25,161 bases of DNA, from positions 1 to 25,161 of IMG/VR virus record IMGVR_UViG_3300050020_000050; one strand, given 5' to 3'. How positions within the stretch are numbered: the first letter of the stretch is position 1; each line of letters starts with the position of its first letter. The notes under the pieces are model-generated. The model was given only the letters and a program-made list of their open reading frames with translations, was not told the origin of the DNA and searched no databases. The DNA is from a virus. This document shows, piece by piece, positions 6,163 through 15,000 of the stretch. The position numbers and the translations under genes are program-made.

Positions 6163-8518
6163 CCCGTCTCTGGTATTTATCGTCGGCGCGAAGGATGAAA
6201 CGGGCGCCGTGCTCGCCGGCGTCACCGCGCACATGGATAAGATGAAGGCGCAGGCGAAGGAAACCGGCAACGCCTTCGAGGGTATGGGGTCGACCCTACG
6301 CAACGCGCTGGGCGCTGTGGGTATCGGGTTCTCGATGGGGGCTGTCGTCTCGCAGGTAAAGGAGATGATCAACACTAGCGTCGAATTAGGGATGGAGATC
6401 GGTCACCTCTCCGAAAAGACTGGAATCAGCACCGAAACCCTGAGCGGACTCAAATACGTAAGCGATATGACCGGGGTTTCGTTTGAGTCGTTGCAGCGTG
6501 CCAGCAAGAAACTCTCCACGGAGATGCTGGGCGTGGAAGAGAATTCAAAGCCTTCAATTGCGACGTTTGCCCGACTCGGTATCGCGCAGGACGAGGTTCG
6601 CCAGCACTCCAATGACCTGTATGGGATGCTGGAGATCATCGCCAATAAGTTTCAAGTGTTGCCGGACGGTCCACAGAAGGCCGCGATTGCTGTGCAGTTG
6701 TTCGGTAAAACCGGCATGGACTTGATCCCGATTTTAGACCAGGGCAGCGCCGGCCTTGCGAAGATGAAGGCGGAGGCTGAATCACTCGGGTTGGTACTTG
6801 ACTCGGCGGGAATAGCAAAACTACAGGAGATGCACCGCGCCGGCGTTGAACTCGATGGAGCGATGCAGGGCCTTGCGATCTCGCTCACCAATAGCCTTGG
6901 CCCGTCGCTGATTGGGGCCGCCACCCTTATCGAGAAGCTGATTGAGAAGGCGCGCCAGTTGAAAGGGCTCGGTGGAGACTCAAACACGTCGGGCTATGTG
7001 GGCTTTATTCCCCAAAGCACCTACGGGCTTACCGGGAAGGATCTCAATGCGGCCGGAGGAAAGGCCACCGACGCCGCCGGTTCCGCCCAGGCTTCCCTTA
7101 CCGAGTTGAACGCCCGGCACGACAAAGGGCTAGTCTCGCTGAAGGACTATCAAACGAAGAAGCTTGCGCTGGAACGGGAATACTATGCGCAGTCTCAGGC
7201 GGCGGCGGCGGCAGCCTTCCTTATTCAGCAGGATCGCGCCGCACTCTTGAAAGCCGACAGCGCCAACCTGCAAAAGCTGCACCCGATTACCAGCGGATAT
7301 GGTGCGGGCGGCGACATTCTGGTAAAAAACGCTCAAGACATCAACACCGCGACCGGCCTGATGCACAAGTACGGCGAAGCCATGAAAGACGCTTCGGAGA
7401 AGGCCGCAGAGTTAGACAAAAAGCCCGGCAAAGGCCTGATCCTTCAAGATCCAGGCGCCGCCGAAGCAGCGCGAAAGGCCGCCGAAGCCAAACTGAAGGC
7501 GGACGAGGCTGCGCTGAATCAACTCAAGATTAGCGGCGATATGACAGCAAAGGCCGAGTATGAATTTTGGGCCAAGCGTATCGACGCATTCAAGAAAGGT
7601 TCCGATCAGTACGATGCGATCCTGCAAAAACAGGCGAGCCTTGCCGCGGCTGGGGCGCGGACGGCGCACAGCGAGATTGAGAAGTTTAAGAAAAATGAAT
7701 TGGAGGAAGATAAACCCGAGCCGATTGACCGGACTATGCCGTCGATGGCCGATTGGGTCACAAAGCAGCAGTTAGACGCGCTGAATAAAAAGCGGGATTT
7801 CCAAAAGCGCGATGCGTCGACATCGGAGGACTCGATCACGCAGCGGGAAGTAACTGGCGCCATCAATCCGCGTACAGCCGATGCGGATATGCAGGCGCAG
7901 CATCAACAGGAGATCGTGCAACTCCAGGCGCTCGCGGCGGAATATCTCAAACTTGGGCCTGCTGGCTTTGATGCATACGCGGAAATTCAACACGAGATTA
8001 CGAGCACGATGGAAGAGACACAGAAGCAGGCTAGGCTCGTAAGTCAGGAGATGCAGTCGCTCGCGCATTCGGCGATCGACCCGCTAATTGAAGGCACGGG
8101 CACGCTTGGTAAGCGGTGGCTGGAGGTGGGGCAGAACATCCGCAAGGCGCTAGAACAGGCGATGGATAAGGAAATTGTCTCGATGATAGTGGGAAGCAAC
8201 GACATGCCGGGCGGAGGTAAGGGCAAGAGTTCGGCGGGGCAGGGCGGCGCGGCGGCGGGTATTCTCGGGTTAGTCGGCGGACTGTTTCGCGGCAAGGGTG
8301 CCGGAGCCGTCAAGGGAGCCATCTCCGGCGGCGGAAACGCGCCGGTGGTCCAGATTATCAACCAATCCTCGCAGCCAGTGGGCGGCACGGCTACCAGCAG
8401 CACGGGGAACATCACCGACAGCCTGCGCGGTCCGGTCATCCAGATCATTCTTGAGGACATCGAGCGGGGCGGGACCGTTGGGCAGATATTGGGCGGTGGC
8501 CTCGGGCTGATGAGTTGA
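6155..8518 (+). CDS. Tail tape measure protein (787 aa)
   Basis: The ATG overlaps the GT stop by 8 nt and is preceded by GAGGTGAAG. The protein is long, helical and Ala/Lys/Gln-rich, with an N-terminal amphipathic region, a hydrophobic stretch near 50-70 (GAVGIGFSMGAVVSQV), heptad-like segments, repeated lambda H-like motifs (H-L-S-E-K-T-G-I-S) and a Gly/Ala-rich hydrophobic part near 700-730. Tape measure length sets tail length: at the usual 1.5 angstrom per residue, 787 residues predict a tail near 118 nm. Its last 249 nt are overlapped on the other strand by the immunity-like gene. Confidence 0.93.
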   Translation: MANPSLVFIVGAKDETGAVLAGVTAHMDKMKAQAKETGNAFEGMGSTLRNALGAVGIGFSMGAVVSQVKEMINTSVELGMEIGHLSEKTGISTETLSGLKYVSDMTGVSFESLQRASKKLSTEMLGVEENSKPSIATFARLGIAQDEVRQHSNDLYGMLEIIANKFQVLPDGPQKAAIAVQLFGKTGMDLIPILDQGSAGLAKMKAEAESLGLVLDSAGIAKLQEMHRAGVELDGAMQGLAISLTNSLGPSLIGAATLIEKLIEKARQLKGLGGDSNTSGYVGFIPQSTYGLTGKDLNAAGGKATDAAGSAQASLTELNARHDKGLVSLKDYQTKKLALEREYYAQSQAAAAAAFLIQQDRAALLKADSANLQKLHPITSGYGAGGDILVKNAQDINTATGLMHKYGEAMKDASEKAAELDKKPGKGLILQDPGAAEAARKAAEAKLKADEAALNQLKISGDMTAKAEYEFWAKRIDAFKKGSDQYDAILQKQASLAAAGARTAHSEIEKFKKNELEEDKPEPIDRTMPSMADWVTKQQLDALNKKRDFQKRDASTSEDSITQREVTGAINPRTADADMQAQHQQEIVQLQALAAEYLKLGPAGFDAYAEIQHEITSTMEETQKQARLVSQEMQSLAHSAIDPLIEGTGTLGKRWLEVGQNIRKALEQAMDKEIVSMIVGSNDMPGGGKGKSSAGQGGAAAGILGLVGGLFRGKGAGAVKGAISGGGNAPVVQIINQSSQPVGGTATSSTGNITDSLRGPVIQIILEDIERGGTVGQILGGGLGLMS

Positions 8519-8773
8519 TTCGCGCATCGCGGCGGCGAGTTTAGCGTAGTCGATCACCTTAGATTTAGCCTCGGATTCTGTCTCCCCTGAGGCGGCCCAT
8601 ATCAGCGCGCCAAGCCATCCTACGACCGTCCATCCGAGTAGTAAATTCAGGGCGAACAAGCCGCCCCATGCCTGCACCTTCCGGATACCCGCGACGATCA
8701 CCGGCAGAAAGTAAAGCAGGAATGCAACCGCTACCAGAACCATTGCCGTTACTGTTGCCGAAGAGTCATCCAT
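8270..8773 (-). CDS. Superinfection-immunity-like membrane protein, C-terminus overprinted on tape measure
   Basis: GAGAGGGG precedes the ATG at 8773. Residues 1-84 hold two membrane segments (about 8-30 and 35-62) with F-L-L-Y-F-L-P-V-I-V-A and L-N-L-L-L-G-W-T-V-V-G-W-L, the signature of the T4 Imm-like superinfection immunity family, small inner-membrane proteins that stop DNA entry by related phages. The family is usually about the length of this N-terminal part. Here no stop occurs, so the frame continues another 83 residues antisense to the end of the tape measure gene; that tail is Ala/Asp/Arg-rich and unlike the domain. Orientation against the late operon fits a moron expressed from the prophage. 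Family call is from motif memory. Confidence 0.72.
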   Translation of the reverse strand: MDDSSATVTAMVLVAVAFLLYFLPVIVAGIRKVQAWGGLFALNLLLGWTVVGWLGALIWAASGETESEAKSKVIDYAKLAAAMRESTHQPEATAQYLPNGPAPLDVLKNDLDDRTAQAVGDVPRAAGSRAAHWLRGLVDNLDHRRVSAAGDGSLDGSGTLAAKQSAD

Positions 8774-8863
8774 AAAGCCCCTCTCAGATTACAAAATCAC
8801 TGAATAGACGGGATGCACGTCCTGCTCATCCTGGCTATCCACGATCAGGGATTGCCAACCGTT

Positions 8864-8892
8864 TGTCAAGCCTTATTTGCGAACTATTCGCA
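8864..8892 (-). promoter_or_regulatory. Candidate -35 element and palindrome between divergent genes
   Basis: On the minus strand a perfect TTGACA (8869-8864) lies upstream of the immunity-like gene, but I see no matching -10 at 16-18 nt. Beside it is a palindrome TGCGAA-CTA-TTCGCA (8878-8892) that could be an operator for either divergent gene. Weak evidence. Confidence 0.3.
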
Positions 8893-8912
8893 TACGGGGG
8901 CATGATGCGCGC

Positions 8913-9137
8913 ATGGCCAAGCTACTCGACTTCATCCCCGGATACAAACCCAAGCCCAGCCCCATCCACGCCGCACCCGTCTCCAAGATCAAGTTTGCGG
9001 ACGACATCGAGAAACTGATTGCCGGGTACTCCGCGCCGGAGGCTCTGGTGGTCTGTGAGGTGGTGATTCGCCGGCTGCGGGTGCGCGAGATCGAGGAAGC
9101 GCTGCTCGCCGCAACGCCGCCCGAGGGTGCTGCCTAG
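8913..9137 (+). CDS. Small hypothetical protein (74 aa)
   Basis: The frame is open from a TTG at 8877, but that codon lies in a palindrome; ATG 8913 is the first sensible start and gives M-A-K-L-L-D-F-I-P-G-Y. No strong Shine-Dalgarno precedes it. The first third is Pro-rich, the rest forms amphipathic helices (D-I-E-K-L-I-A-G-Y and V-R-E-I-E-E-A-L-L). No family recognised. It lies inside the mixed-strand island between tape measure and tail tip. Confidence 0.55.
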   Translation: MAKLLDFIPGYKPKPSPIHAAPVSKIKFADDIEKLIAGYSAPEALVVCEVVIRRLRVREIEEALLAATPPEGAA

Positions 9138-9154
9138 AGCGACGGTAATCCAGC

Positions 9155-9892
9155 CTAGAACTTGATTCCCTTGACGCGAATCGTGTTCCACACGCGCTCC
9201 CAGATTGTCACCCAACCCTCTTTTATCGCCGTCTCGCAGAGACGCTCGAACGGGAAGATGGCTTTGATGCGCGCCTCGGGAACCAACCAGTAAAAGACGT
9301 ACGCCTGGCGGTCGGTGATGTACCGGCCCATGATTGCGTCGACGCCACCCGCCTTCTGTAGAAAGAAGACGAAGCCGCGCACGATTTTCTGGCTCGCCAG
9401 GACCTTCTCGTCTTTCCGTTTCCCGCTGCGCAGTGTCTTTACGTATTTGCCGCTGTGCGCGGCCTCGGCTATCAGGTTCTTGGCGCGCAACTCGGCGGGG
9501 ATGATGTTACCCTTTCCGACCATCTGAATCAGCTTGTCGCTGGGCACGGCAATGTGCTCGTGACCGTTGTGCGGGACCTTCTCGCCGCCGGCGTCCTGTA
9601 GCGCCAGGTAGTTGCCGCCGTGCTCGTTGGTGGTATCGGCGATCACGGCGGCTTGCAGTGGCAGGGTTCCCTTTTCCGCGCGCCGCAGTCCAATCGACTT
9701 GCTAGTCCATGCGTTGCGGATGGTGAACGGGAATGAACTCCCCGGAGAGACTACTTTCTGCACGGAGTGTTGCGCGCTGGCAGCGCACTCGGTGAGTACG
9801 CGGGCAACGGCATACGGTAGCTGCGTCTTTTCGAGGTCGGTTAGGGCTTCGACGGCTTTAGTGATGTCCAGGCTCATGCTCATCTGTGGCAT
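9155..9892 (-). CDS. Putative tail-completion/minor tail-type protein on the opposite strand (245 aa)
   Basis: The start is uncertain: the frame opens at 9949, but M-P-Q-M-S-M-S-L at 9892 (or ATG 9883/9877) is more likely; no clear ribosome site is seen. The pattern L-P-Y-A-V-A-R-V-L-T-E-C-A near the N-terminus, an F-T-I-R-N-A-W segment near residue 55, a G-G-E-K-V-P-H-N-G region, A-V-P-S-D-K-L-I and a C-terminal aromatic stretch (V-F-Y-W-L-V-P) resemble phage minor tail or virion-morphogenesis proteins that start with a K-x-L-P-x-A-x-A helix. It is encoded against the flanking late genes, so it would need its own promoter. Function is tentative; the gene itself is well supported. Confidence 0.55.
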   Translation of the reverse strand: MPQMSMSLDITKAVEALTDLEKTQLPYAVARVLTECAASAQHSVQKVVSPGSSFPFTIRNAWTSKSIGLRRAEKGTLPLQAAVIADTTNEHGGNYLALQDAGGEKVPHNGHEHIAVPSDKLIQMVGKGNIIPAELRAKNLIAEAAHSGKYVKTLRSGKRKDEKVLASQKIVRGFVFFLQKAGGVDAIMGRYITDRQAYVFYWLVPEARIKAIFPFERLCETAIKEGWVTIWERVWNTIRVKGIKF

Positions 9893-9911
9893 GGCGCGAT
9901 GATGCCGTAAA

Positions 9912-9941
9912 TTGCCCGATTCGCGCGAACGGCCAGATAGT
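9912..9941 (+). promoter_or_regulatory. Putative late promoter, TTGCCC-N18-GATAGT, leaderless type
   Basis: TTGCCC (9912-9917), 18 nt, GATAGT (9936-9941), then 6 nt to the ATG at 9948. The upstream context AAATTGCC matches the sites at 16158 and 20560. With initiation at the usual distance the transcript would begin at or next to the start codon. It would drive the tail-tip operon. Confidence 0.6.
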
Positions 9942-9947
9942 CGCGGC

Positions 9948-10103
9948 ATGGAACTGCGGGATTTAGTCTTCCTCGGGGCGTGTCAATTGCTTGCCGATTC
10001 GGTGCGCCGCGACGGGTTCCAGATTGCGGTGCGCGAGATACCCAAAGCGCTCGCCTTGTCGAAAAGTATATGGGACGCCGCTGTCGAGGATAAAAGCCTG
10101 TGA
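9948..10103 (+). CDS. Small hypothetical protein at head of tail-tip operon (51 aa)
   Basis: ATG lies 6 nt after the -10-like element of the putative promoter, with no Shine-Dalgarno, so it is probably translated from a leaderless mRNA. The stop overlaps the GTG of the next gene (GTGA), indicating coupling. The product is helical with a hydrophobic N-terminal half (D-L-V-F-L-G-A-C-Q-L-L-A). Not recognised. Confidence 0.6.
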   Translation: MELRDLVFLGACQLLADSVRRDGFQIAVREIPKALALSKSIWDAAVEDKSL

Positions 10104-11026
10104 GCTATCCCATCCTGCCGTCGCTCTCCCGCGCTCCAGCGTTCAAATCGACCCGCACGGTGGCGAAGGGTGCAACCCTCTCCGACCCGATGGAGTCCGG
10201 CTACGTGGCTACGCGGCCGCGCTTCACCCGCCAGCGCCGCACCTTTGGGGTGACGTACGACTTTTTGACTGGCGAAGATGCGCGCGTGCTCGATATGTTC
10301 GAGTGCTTTGGCGTGATGGGCGAGGCGGGCGCGTTTTACATGCCCAACCTTCTGCCCAACGGCAGTTTTGAGATTCCCGACCCGATGGGCGGTATCTCCG
10401 GGTGGACGCCCGCGGCCGATCCCGGCTGGTCGGTCGCGCTGGGTGCGCCGCCGTCCGATGGCGCCAATGCGGTCGCGTTTGTGATCTCCGCCGCGGCCAC
10501 CAGCACGGCGCAGACCGGCTCCGTCCTCTCCAATAACAACTTCCCCGCGCTGGCTGGCGATGTCTACCAGGTCAATGCAGACGCTTCATTGGTCAGCACC
10601 TACGCCGCAGCCGTTGCGCTCAAGTTCGTGCTGCAGCTTGCGTATGCCGATGGCTCAACCATGACGCTCACGGCCCCGCTGCTCGCGGTTGAATCCTCGG
10701 CATACACGGAAGTCACCGCCGCGCTGACGATCCCCGCCAGTGGCACCGGCGCGACCGTATGCGTCGCCACCGCCAGTTTCGTTGCAACGCTGATTACCGG
10801 CACCACCGACGCGGGCGTAACTACCTCCGGCTCGCCATCCGCAACCATCCTGCTCGATGCGGTGGGCCTGGCGCTGATTACGCCGCAGCAAGCCTTCGGT
10901 CGCATGCCGGGATCGTCGCCGCTGGGCTCGCTGGTGCGCTTTACCAAGACACCCGCGCTGCGCGACGCAGGCTGGGCCGGCGGACAGAAGCGTTACGCCT
11001 GCACCTTTGAAATCTCGGAGGTGTAG
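10100..11026 (+). CDS. Tail-tip minor protein M-like with inserted carbohydrate-binding-type domain
   Basis: GTG start overlaps the previous stop. Residues 1-82 and 271-308 form a split minor tail protein of the lambda gpM type: the N-terminal half ends in G-E-A-G-A-F-Y-M-P-N, and the C-terminal piece has L-V-R-F-T-K-T-P-A-L-R and finishes C-T-F-E-I-S-E-V, typical of the strand closing the distal tail barrel. Between them, residues 83-262 begin L-L-P-N-G-S-F-E-I-P-D and look like a jelly-roll carbohydrate-binding module (CBM4/9 class). Lambda gpM is only about 109 aa, so the extra length is the insert. The tip probably binds cell-surface glycan. The domain call is by pattern only. Confidence 0.72.
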   Translation: MSYPILPSLSRAPAFKSTRTVAKGATLSDPMESGYVATRPRFTRQRRTFGVTYDFLTGEDARVLDMFECFGVMGEAGAFYMPNLLPNGSFEIPDPMGGISGWTPAADPGWSVALGAPPSDGANAVAFVISAAATSTAQTGSVLSNNNFPALAGDVYQVNADASLVSTYAAAVALKFVLQLAYADGSTMTLTAPLLAVESSAYTEVTAALTIPASGTGATVCVATASFVATLITGTTDAGVTTSGSPSATILLDAVGLALITPQQAFGRMPGSSPLGSLVRFTKTPALRDAGWAGGQKRYACTFEISEV

Positions 11027-11029
11027 CGG

Positions 11030-11677
11030 ATGAATCTCGCCGTTCTCTCCCTAGTGGCTGCGCAGGATAAACATAAGCTGGCGTCGACCACGCCGTGGCT
11101 GTTGCTGGTGGATTTCAACTGGCAAGGCGAGCATGTGCGCGTGGTGCGCAATACCGACCCGGTTACGTTCGATGCGGGCGACGGCGCGGGGCCGCAGGTG
11201 TACTCACCGTGGGCGTTTGAGATTACCGGCGCGCAGACTACCAACGACGGCAGCCTGCCGCAGATCGCGTTGAAAGTCTCAAACATCAACCGCCTGATTG
11301 AAGGCGCGCTGATTCAGTATTCCGGCGCGGTGGGCGCAACCGCCAGCCTCTATGTGCTCAACACCGAGCACCCGGCGGGCGAGCCGGATCTCGCCATGCA
11401 GACGACCATCATGCGGACCAGCACAACCGCCGCGTGGGTCACCTTCACGCTCTCCGCCATCTCGCCGCTGCGGGCGCTCTTCCCGAAATATCTCTACTAC
11501 CAGGGCACATGCAACTGGCAATACAAGGGCTTGCAATGCGGGTACGCCGGCGGACTCACGGCCTGCGACCTCACCTTCGACGGCGCGAATGGCTGCATCG
11601 CGCACGCGAATCAAGCCCGCTTCGGCGGATATCCAGGCATCGGCAGCAACGGCGCCAGCGTGGCAGGCCAGATTTGA
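11030..11677 (+). CDS. Tail-tip minor protein L-like with four-cysteine cluster
   Basis: A 215-aa protein 3 nt after the M-like gene. The C-terminal third carries Cys161-x8-Cys170-x8-Cys179-x9-Cys189 within Y-Y-Q-G-T-C-N-W-Q-Y-K-G-L-Q-C-G. Lambda gpL and relatives bind an iron-sulfur cluster through four Cys in their C-terminal domain, so a [4Fe-4S] ligand set is the natural reading, although the spacing differs from lambda. It bridges M and the J spike at the tail tip. The stop overlaps the TTG start of the next gene. Confidence 0.82.
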   Translation: MNLAVLSLVAAQDKHKLASTTPWLLLVDFNWQGEHVRVVRNTDPVTFDAGDGAGPQVYSPWAFEITGAQTTNDGSLPQIALKVSNINRLIEGALIQYSGAVGATASLYVLNTEHPAGEPDLAMQTTIMRTSTTAAWVTFTLSAISPLRALFPKYLYYQGTCNWQYKGLQCGYAGGLTACDLTFDGANGCIAHANQARFGGYPGIGSNGASVAGQI

Positions 11678-12069
11678 TTCTTGACGTGAAACTTTACGCC
11701 GACCTGATCGGCAAGCCGTTCTTGGAAGGCGCGCGCGGGCCGGAGGCGTACGACTGCTGGGGATTGCTCCAGGCGGTGCTGCGCCGCATGGGTCACAACC
11801 CCACCGACTTTCCCTCGGACCCCGCGCTGCTGTTGCAGGCTGTCTCCGACGAATGGCAGCCGCTCGACCGCGAGCCCATCGAGCCGGGCGACGGAATCTT
11901 GCTGCGTTCCACCATTGCCCGTTATGTGTGGCATGTGGGCGTAGTGGTTTCGCCGGGCCGCTACCTCCATGCGCGCGAGTCCGTTGGGGCTTGCGTGGAA
12001 CGGTTCGATACCCCGGCAGTACGCCGCCGCACCGCTGGTTTCTATCGCTATCGAGGGCTTCCAGTTTGA
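11674..12069 (+). CDS. Tail-tip NlpC/P60 cysteine peptidase, K-like (131 aa)
   Basis: The NlpC/P60 fold is shown by G-P-E-A-Y-D-C-W-G-L with the nucleophile Cys28, and Y-V-W-H-V-G-V-V-V with His87; His99 (Y-L-H-A-R) is the likely third residue. It should cut peptide cross-links in the wall during infection. Lambda gpK also has an N-terminal JAMM/Mov34 domain, absent here. Start: TTG 11674 overlaps the L stop in the sequence TTTGATTC, the same arrangement as at the next junction; GTG 11686 is the alternative. Confidence 0.85.
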   Translation: MILDVKLYADLIGKPFLEGARGPEAYDCWGLLQAVLRRMGHNPTDFPSDPALLLQAVSDEWQPLDREPIEPGDGILLRSTIARYVWHVGVVVSPGRYLHARESVGACVERFDTPAVRRRTAGFYRYRGLPV

Positions 12070-15000
12070 TTCGCTTAGTCGCCATTGCCAACCCGTTTCA
12101 ACCGATCCTTTCGCGGACGGTGTACGAGTTGTCGCACGTCGACGGCACCATGCTGGCGGACGTGCTGCGCGATGCGGAGATTGACCCCAACCGCCATACC
12201 TGCATCATCGACGGCTACGCCGTTCCGCCGGAGATACTCGCCGGCTACCCGGTGCGCGACGGTGTCGAAATTATCGCTATCCCAACCGTCGCTGGGCATG
12301 GCTGGGAGAAGATGACTGCCGAGCTCGCCGTGATGGCTGCGGTGGTGGTGGTGACCGGCGGACTCGCCGCGGGTCCGATGGCTGGACTCGGCGCGGGCGC
12401 GATGGGCTCTATGTTCGCATCGATCGGGCTGGGCGGGCTGAGTTCCGCAACCGTCGGACTGATCGGCGCGGGCATCGCATTGGGCGGCAACATGCTCGTG
12501 AATGCCTTCCTCGGCAACGTGGGCGGCAGCGGCAACAACTCCGCAAGCTGGGACCCCACCGGGCCAAAGACCGTCGCCTCGGGCAGCACGCCGATCCCGA
12601 AGGGTTACGGCACCGTGATGAGCGGCGGAAACATTATCGCCAGCTATCCGACGGCCGAAGGCGAAGACAATTATCTCAACGTCGAGGTGAGCCACGGCTG
12701 GGGGCCGGCGCGGTCGCTCGCCGATCTGCGCATCAATAAAAACTCAATCCAGAATTTCATCGGCGTCACCTACCAGGTGCGCTACGGCTCGAACGCGCAG
12801 ACACCGATCCCCTACTTCTCAAACATCGTCAACGGCTACCCCCAGGCGACACGCTGTATTGCGGTGGGCGCGGGCGGCTCGCCGGTGGTCATCAACGGAA
12901 CCGGAACCGCAACGCAGGGGCTGGAAGTTGTGATCCAGTTTCCAGACGGCGTCTTTTACTCGACCAATAACGGCAACACGATACCGCTGCGGGTTGCGTA
13001 CCTGATCGAATACTCGGTGCATGGCTCGGGCACCTGGCAGCAGCCGTACATCCCCGACGCCACCCAGGACATCATCACGCGGGACATCCACGGCGTTATC
13101 ACCTACGCGCCGACGTGGGTGGTCATCCCCAGCAATACGCACTACTCTTCGGGCGTCGTCTATCAGTGGGATAGCGGCTCGCATACGCCCGGCGACATCT
13201 GGACCGGCACGCAGACGCTTACCATCGTCCGTCCGGACGGCTCGACTTTTACCACCTCGGTCGCGCTTGCCGGTGAGTGGCAGCCGTGCGACACCAACCT
13301 AAACCAGCAGGGCGTGATGAGTTGGCGGCAGGGCTACGTGATTTTTTCCGGAGCGAATCAAGGCGCGCTCTACCACCAGACCGCCATCTACAATCTGACG
13401 CCCGCGCAGTACGACGTGCGTGTGACCAAGTACGGCTCCGCCATCTCGCCCGACGCGATCCAGCAGGTTGAGGGCAATAACAACCGCACCGGCGACCAGG
13501 TGTGGGTGCATTCCATCAACGAAATCCAGTATCAGGATCTCGCCTATCCGAATATGATTCTGGCCGGCGTGCGCGCGCTGGCCACCGACCAACTCTCCGG
13601 CGCCAGCATCAACCTCACGGCGCTGGTTACGTTCGGCATCAACGCCACACTGCCCGCGGCGCTCGCCGGATTCGGCGAAGATAACCCGGCGGTGGTGGCC
13701 TACGACATGCTCGTCAATCCGCTGTATGGCGGCAACGTCTCCGCCGCCAACATCGATGTTCCGGCGTTCGCGGAGTGGGCAGCGTACTGCGACCAGACGG
13801 TCTCCGATGGATTCGGCGGGACGATCAAGCGCTCCGTCTTCAACGGCATCTTCGACCAGCCGGGCACGAATCTCTGGAAAGCGCTGCAGAAGGTCGCCAT
13901 CCTCGGCTATGCGTCGATGGTGCAGATCGGGCAATACTACACCGTCAACATCGATCAATTGGTGACCGTTCCGGCGCAGGTATTTACCGTCGGCAACGTT
14001 ATCCGCGACAGCATCAAGGACACCTGGATTGCGCTGGACGATCGCGCCAACCGCATCGAGGTAACCTTCGCCGACGCCGCCCGCGACTACCGCACGGACG
14101 AGCCATGCGCCGTGATGCTGGCGGCCAACATCAACACCGGCGCGGAGATCAAGCCCACCCGCGTGCAACTGCTCGGCTGCACCAACCGCGCGCAGGCGTG
14201 GCACTGGGCATACCGCAAGCTGATGTCGACTTCGCTGTGTCTGCTGCAGCGCAGCTTCGATGTGGGTATTGAGGCGGTGGCGTGCCAGGTTGGCTCCGTG
14301 ATCGGCATTCAGGACGACGTCACCCAGTGGGCCTACGGCGGCCGGATTCAGGCAGGCAGCACGGCGAGCAGTTTGATAGTCGATCGCGACGACCTGCCGT
14401 GGGCCTCGGGCGTGGGTTGGACCGCGACCGTCGTCCATCCGGTCGTGCAGCGCGGAACTGGGACAGTATCAAGCATAACCGGCAACGTCGTAACCTTCGC
14501 CGCGCCCATCCCCACCGCGCGCGTCGTCAACTTTACCGGGCCAACCGGGACGAATTACATCATCGAAGGTGTAGGAACCTCAACTGCAACGGTGCAGAGT
14601 GTCACCGGCTTATCGGGCGGGCAGGCGGTCACCTTCTACGATCAGGACGTCGTCGACACCCAGCCCATCTCCGCGCGGGTGGGCGGAGTACTGACCCCCT
14701 ATGCTCCATTCCTTCAGGCGCCCAGCGCCGACTCGCCGTGGGTGTACGGACAGTCCGCCGGAGCGTTCCCCGCGCAACTCTTCACTGTCACCAACATTCG
14801 CCGCAAGGGTGATCTGCAGATGACCATCGACACGCTGGTCTACGAGCCCGCCATCTACTCGGACGACACGCCGCTGATCACCCAAACGCTCTCCGTGCCG
14901 GATGCCAACGCGGCCGTTACCAGCCTCACCGCAGTCGAGAATTACACCATGGCGAACTCTGCCAACGGCGGCCAGGCGTCGGTGATCAATGTCGGATGGC

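Noticed and set aside
11853-12065. Upstream extension of the I-J frame
   Set aside because: It overlaps the catalytic part of the K-like gene and reads as Arg/Pro-rich shadow; the recognisable domain begins at the TTG 12066.
13299-14438. 379-aa minus-strand open frame inside the J-like gene
   Set aside because: It is a shadow of GC-rich coding on the plus strand, with low-complexity Arg/His/Gly composition and no ribosome site; the J frame is clearly the real one.
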